DNA of 64,000 nucleotides, from the NCBI GenBank assembly GCA_019744975.1, contig JAIETP010000027.1:46151-110150 (forward strand). Direction: 5' to 3'. Below, piece after piece: positions 63,019-64,000 of this stretch (position 1 is its first letter; each line of letters opens with the position of its first letter). Origin of the DNA: Burkholderiales bacterium. GTDB lineage: Bacteria > Pseudomonadota > Gammaproteobacteria > Burkholderiales > SG8-41. Both the position numbers and the translations under genes were made by a program. The notes beneath the pieces were generated by a model. That model saw only the letters and a list, made by a program, of their open reading frames with translations. It did not search any database and was not told the DNA's origin.

Positions 63019-63714
63019 TTACGCCGCAACCCCGAAAAAATTCCCGACGACTGCCGTCAATGCCATCGCCAGCGCGCCCCAGAACGTGACACGCATGGCG
63101 CCCTTCACAGCGCTGGCGCCGCCAACACGTGCCGCCACCCCGCCAAGAATCGCCAGAAACACCAGCGAAGTGGCGGAGACGACGGGGATCAAAGCGGCCC
63201 CGGGTACCAGCACCACTGCCAACAGCGGCATCGCCGCCCCGACTGCAAAGCTGGCAGCGGAATACAGCGCCGCCTGGACTGGGCGTGCGCGCATCACCTC
63301 GGAAATGCCCAGTTCGTCGCGGGCATGCGCACCCAGTGCATCATGCGCCATCAACTGTTCGGCCACCTGCTTCGCCAGCTCAGGATCAAGGCCGCGGCTG
63401 GTATAGATCGCCGCCAACTCCCGGTGTTCGCCCTTGCTGTCGGTGGCCAGTTCCCGGCGCTCCATCTCCAAAGCAGCCTGCTCGGAATCGGACTGCGAAC
63501 GCACCGACACATACTCCCCGGCCGCCATCGACATCGCCCCGGCCACCAGACCGGCAACACCTGCAACCATCACGCTATCGTGGGTCGCATTCGCGGCAGC
63601 GACACCGATGATCAGGCTCGCCGTCGATACGATGCCGTCATTGGCGCCCAGCACAGCGGCGCGGAGCCAGCCGATGCTGTCGGTGCGGTGACGTTCTTTG
63701 TGGCGGGTTGGCAT
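63019..63714 (-). CDS. VIT1/CCC1-family iron/manganese transporter
   Basis: 231 residues: GWLRAAVLGANDGIVSTASL near residue 14, GLVAGAMSMAAGEYVSVRSQ near 58, then a cytosolic Glu-rich part (ELATDSKGEHRELAAIYTSR) that binds metal in VIT1-like proteins, and three C-terminal helices. About five transmembrane segments in all. It is expected to move Fe2+ or Mn2+ out of the cytosol. Confidence 0.88.
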   Translation of the reverse strand: MPTRHKERHRTDSIGWLRAAVLGANDGIVSTASLIIGVAAANATHDSVMVAGVAGLVAGAMSMAAGEYVSVRSQSDSEQAALEMERRELATDSKGEHRELAAIYTSRGLDPELAKQVAEQLMAHDALGAHARDELGISEVMRARPVQAALYSAASFAVGAAMPLLAVVLVPGAALIPVVSATSLVFLAILGGVAARVGGASAVKGAMRVTFWGALAMALTAVVGNFFGVAA

Positions 63715-63925
63715 ATTGAAAGGTGAAAGAGGCTTTTTGGTCTAATGCTTACCGATAACGCAGTGCGCCTCGAAATAAATATTATTCTAAATCAATAACT
63801 TATTAACTGATTTCATAAGAATATCGTCGGGATCTGGTGGATTCCGCAATCGATCAAACCCCTCACTCAAAACCTCAGACGTCACCAACAAAATTTTATT
63901 TTTCTTCAAGTCCCCTTCATTCGAA

Positions 63926-64000
63926 TGAATCGCCCCCGGTTTGATAGACACCTTTGAGCCTTAAACTTGAGGCTAACAGGAGGTGTTATGAGCGGCAAGC
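63926..64000 (+). mobile_element. left end of a putative IS3-family insertion sequence (truncated by window edge)
   Basis: TGAATCGCCCCCGG (63926) resembles the TGAAxCGCCCC termini of several IS3-group elements, followed by a short leader with hairpin AGCCT/AGGCT (near 63957-63975) and AGGAGGTG before ATG 63988. The frame opens MSGK, a common start of IS3-type OrfA transposases. Only 13 coding bases are visible, so this is tentative. Confidence 0.45.
63988..64000 (+). CDS. start of a gene cut by the window edge, possibly IS3-type transposase OrfA
   Basis: ATG at 63988 with AGGAGG about six bases upstream, encoding MSGK before the window ends. The transposase guess rests on the leader and terminal sequences just upstream. 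Confidence 0.4.

Overview
The window reads like a chromosomal segment of a GC-rich betaproteobacterium, most likely Burkholderiales or a near relative. The grounds are the run sdhCDAB-sdhE-gltA-sucA-odhB-lpdA-zapE, several tripartite-tricarboxylate (TctC/Bug-type) binding proteins with carboxylate-catabolism genes, and mdh/prpC/prpD/aconitase genes beside the succinate dehydrogenase operon. This assignment is an inference from gene content and order.

Layout. 1-1808 (+): the tail of a membrane protein, an alpha/beta hydrolase and a PlsC-like acyltransferase. 1856-8544 (-): a probable catabolic operon with a ModA-like binding protein, a VOC enzyme, TctB, TctA, TctC, an MmgE/PrpD protein and a FrnE/DsbA-type oxidoreductase whose redox motif is interrupted by an in-frame TGA (probable selenocysteine). 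9084-13653 (-): a MacAB/LolCDE-like exporter coupled to a second MmgE/PrpD protein, divergent from a citryl-CoA-lyase-like gene. 14644-16102: small lipoproteins and a SET-domain protein. 16145-31124 (-): prpE, acuI, zapE, lpdA, odhB, sucA, gltA, sdhE, sdhB, sdhA, sdhD, sdhC. 31656-42259 (+): mdh, prpC, a DUF2846 lipoprotein, prpD, a thioredoxin-like protein and two tandem aconitases. Together these two blocks give most of the TCA cycle plus propionate/acrylate activation and the methylcitrate cycle (methylisocitrate lyase PrpB is not in the window).

42681-43647 (+): small stress/envelope proteins (CsbD, DUF1328, BON). 43709-45361 (-): malic enzyme. 45677-51986 (-): a tightly coupled five-gene locus with a receiver protein, a YaiO-type outer-membrane barrel, a HEAT-repeat membrane protein, a processive GT2 glycosyltransferase and a CHASE/PAS histidine kinase, probably a regulated exopolysaccharide system. 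52065-56304 (-): a second catabolic operon (TauD dioxygenase, TctC, Asp/Glu racemase-like, FAH-family, VOC), then TSUP and TRAP-binding genes (+). 58248-58872 (+): a TumE/TumA toxin-antitoxin pair. 58873-59617: a solitary integron gene cassette with its own attC, inserted at the tumA stop codon. 59832-63714: polysaccharide deacetylase, LigI-like amidohydrolase, a coiled-coil protein, DUF1499 and a VIT-family transporter. The window ends in what looks like the left end of an IS3-family element.

The most notable signals are the UPWC FrnE-like gene with a SECIS-like hairpin, the single integron cassette without an integrase, the signalling/polysaccharide operon, and several families of short intergenic repeats (two-copy hairpin element, GTGAACG repeats, an AT-rich motif, and 13-bp and 16-bp tandem repeats). 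No rRNA, tRNA or CRISPR array was recognised by eye.
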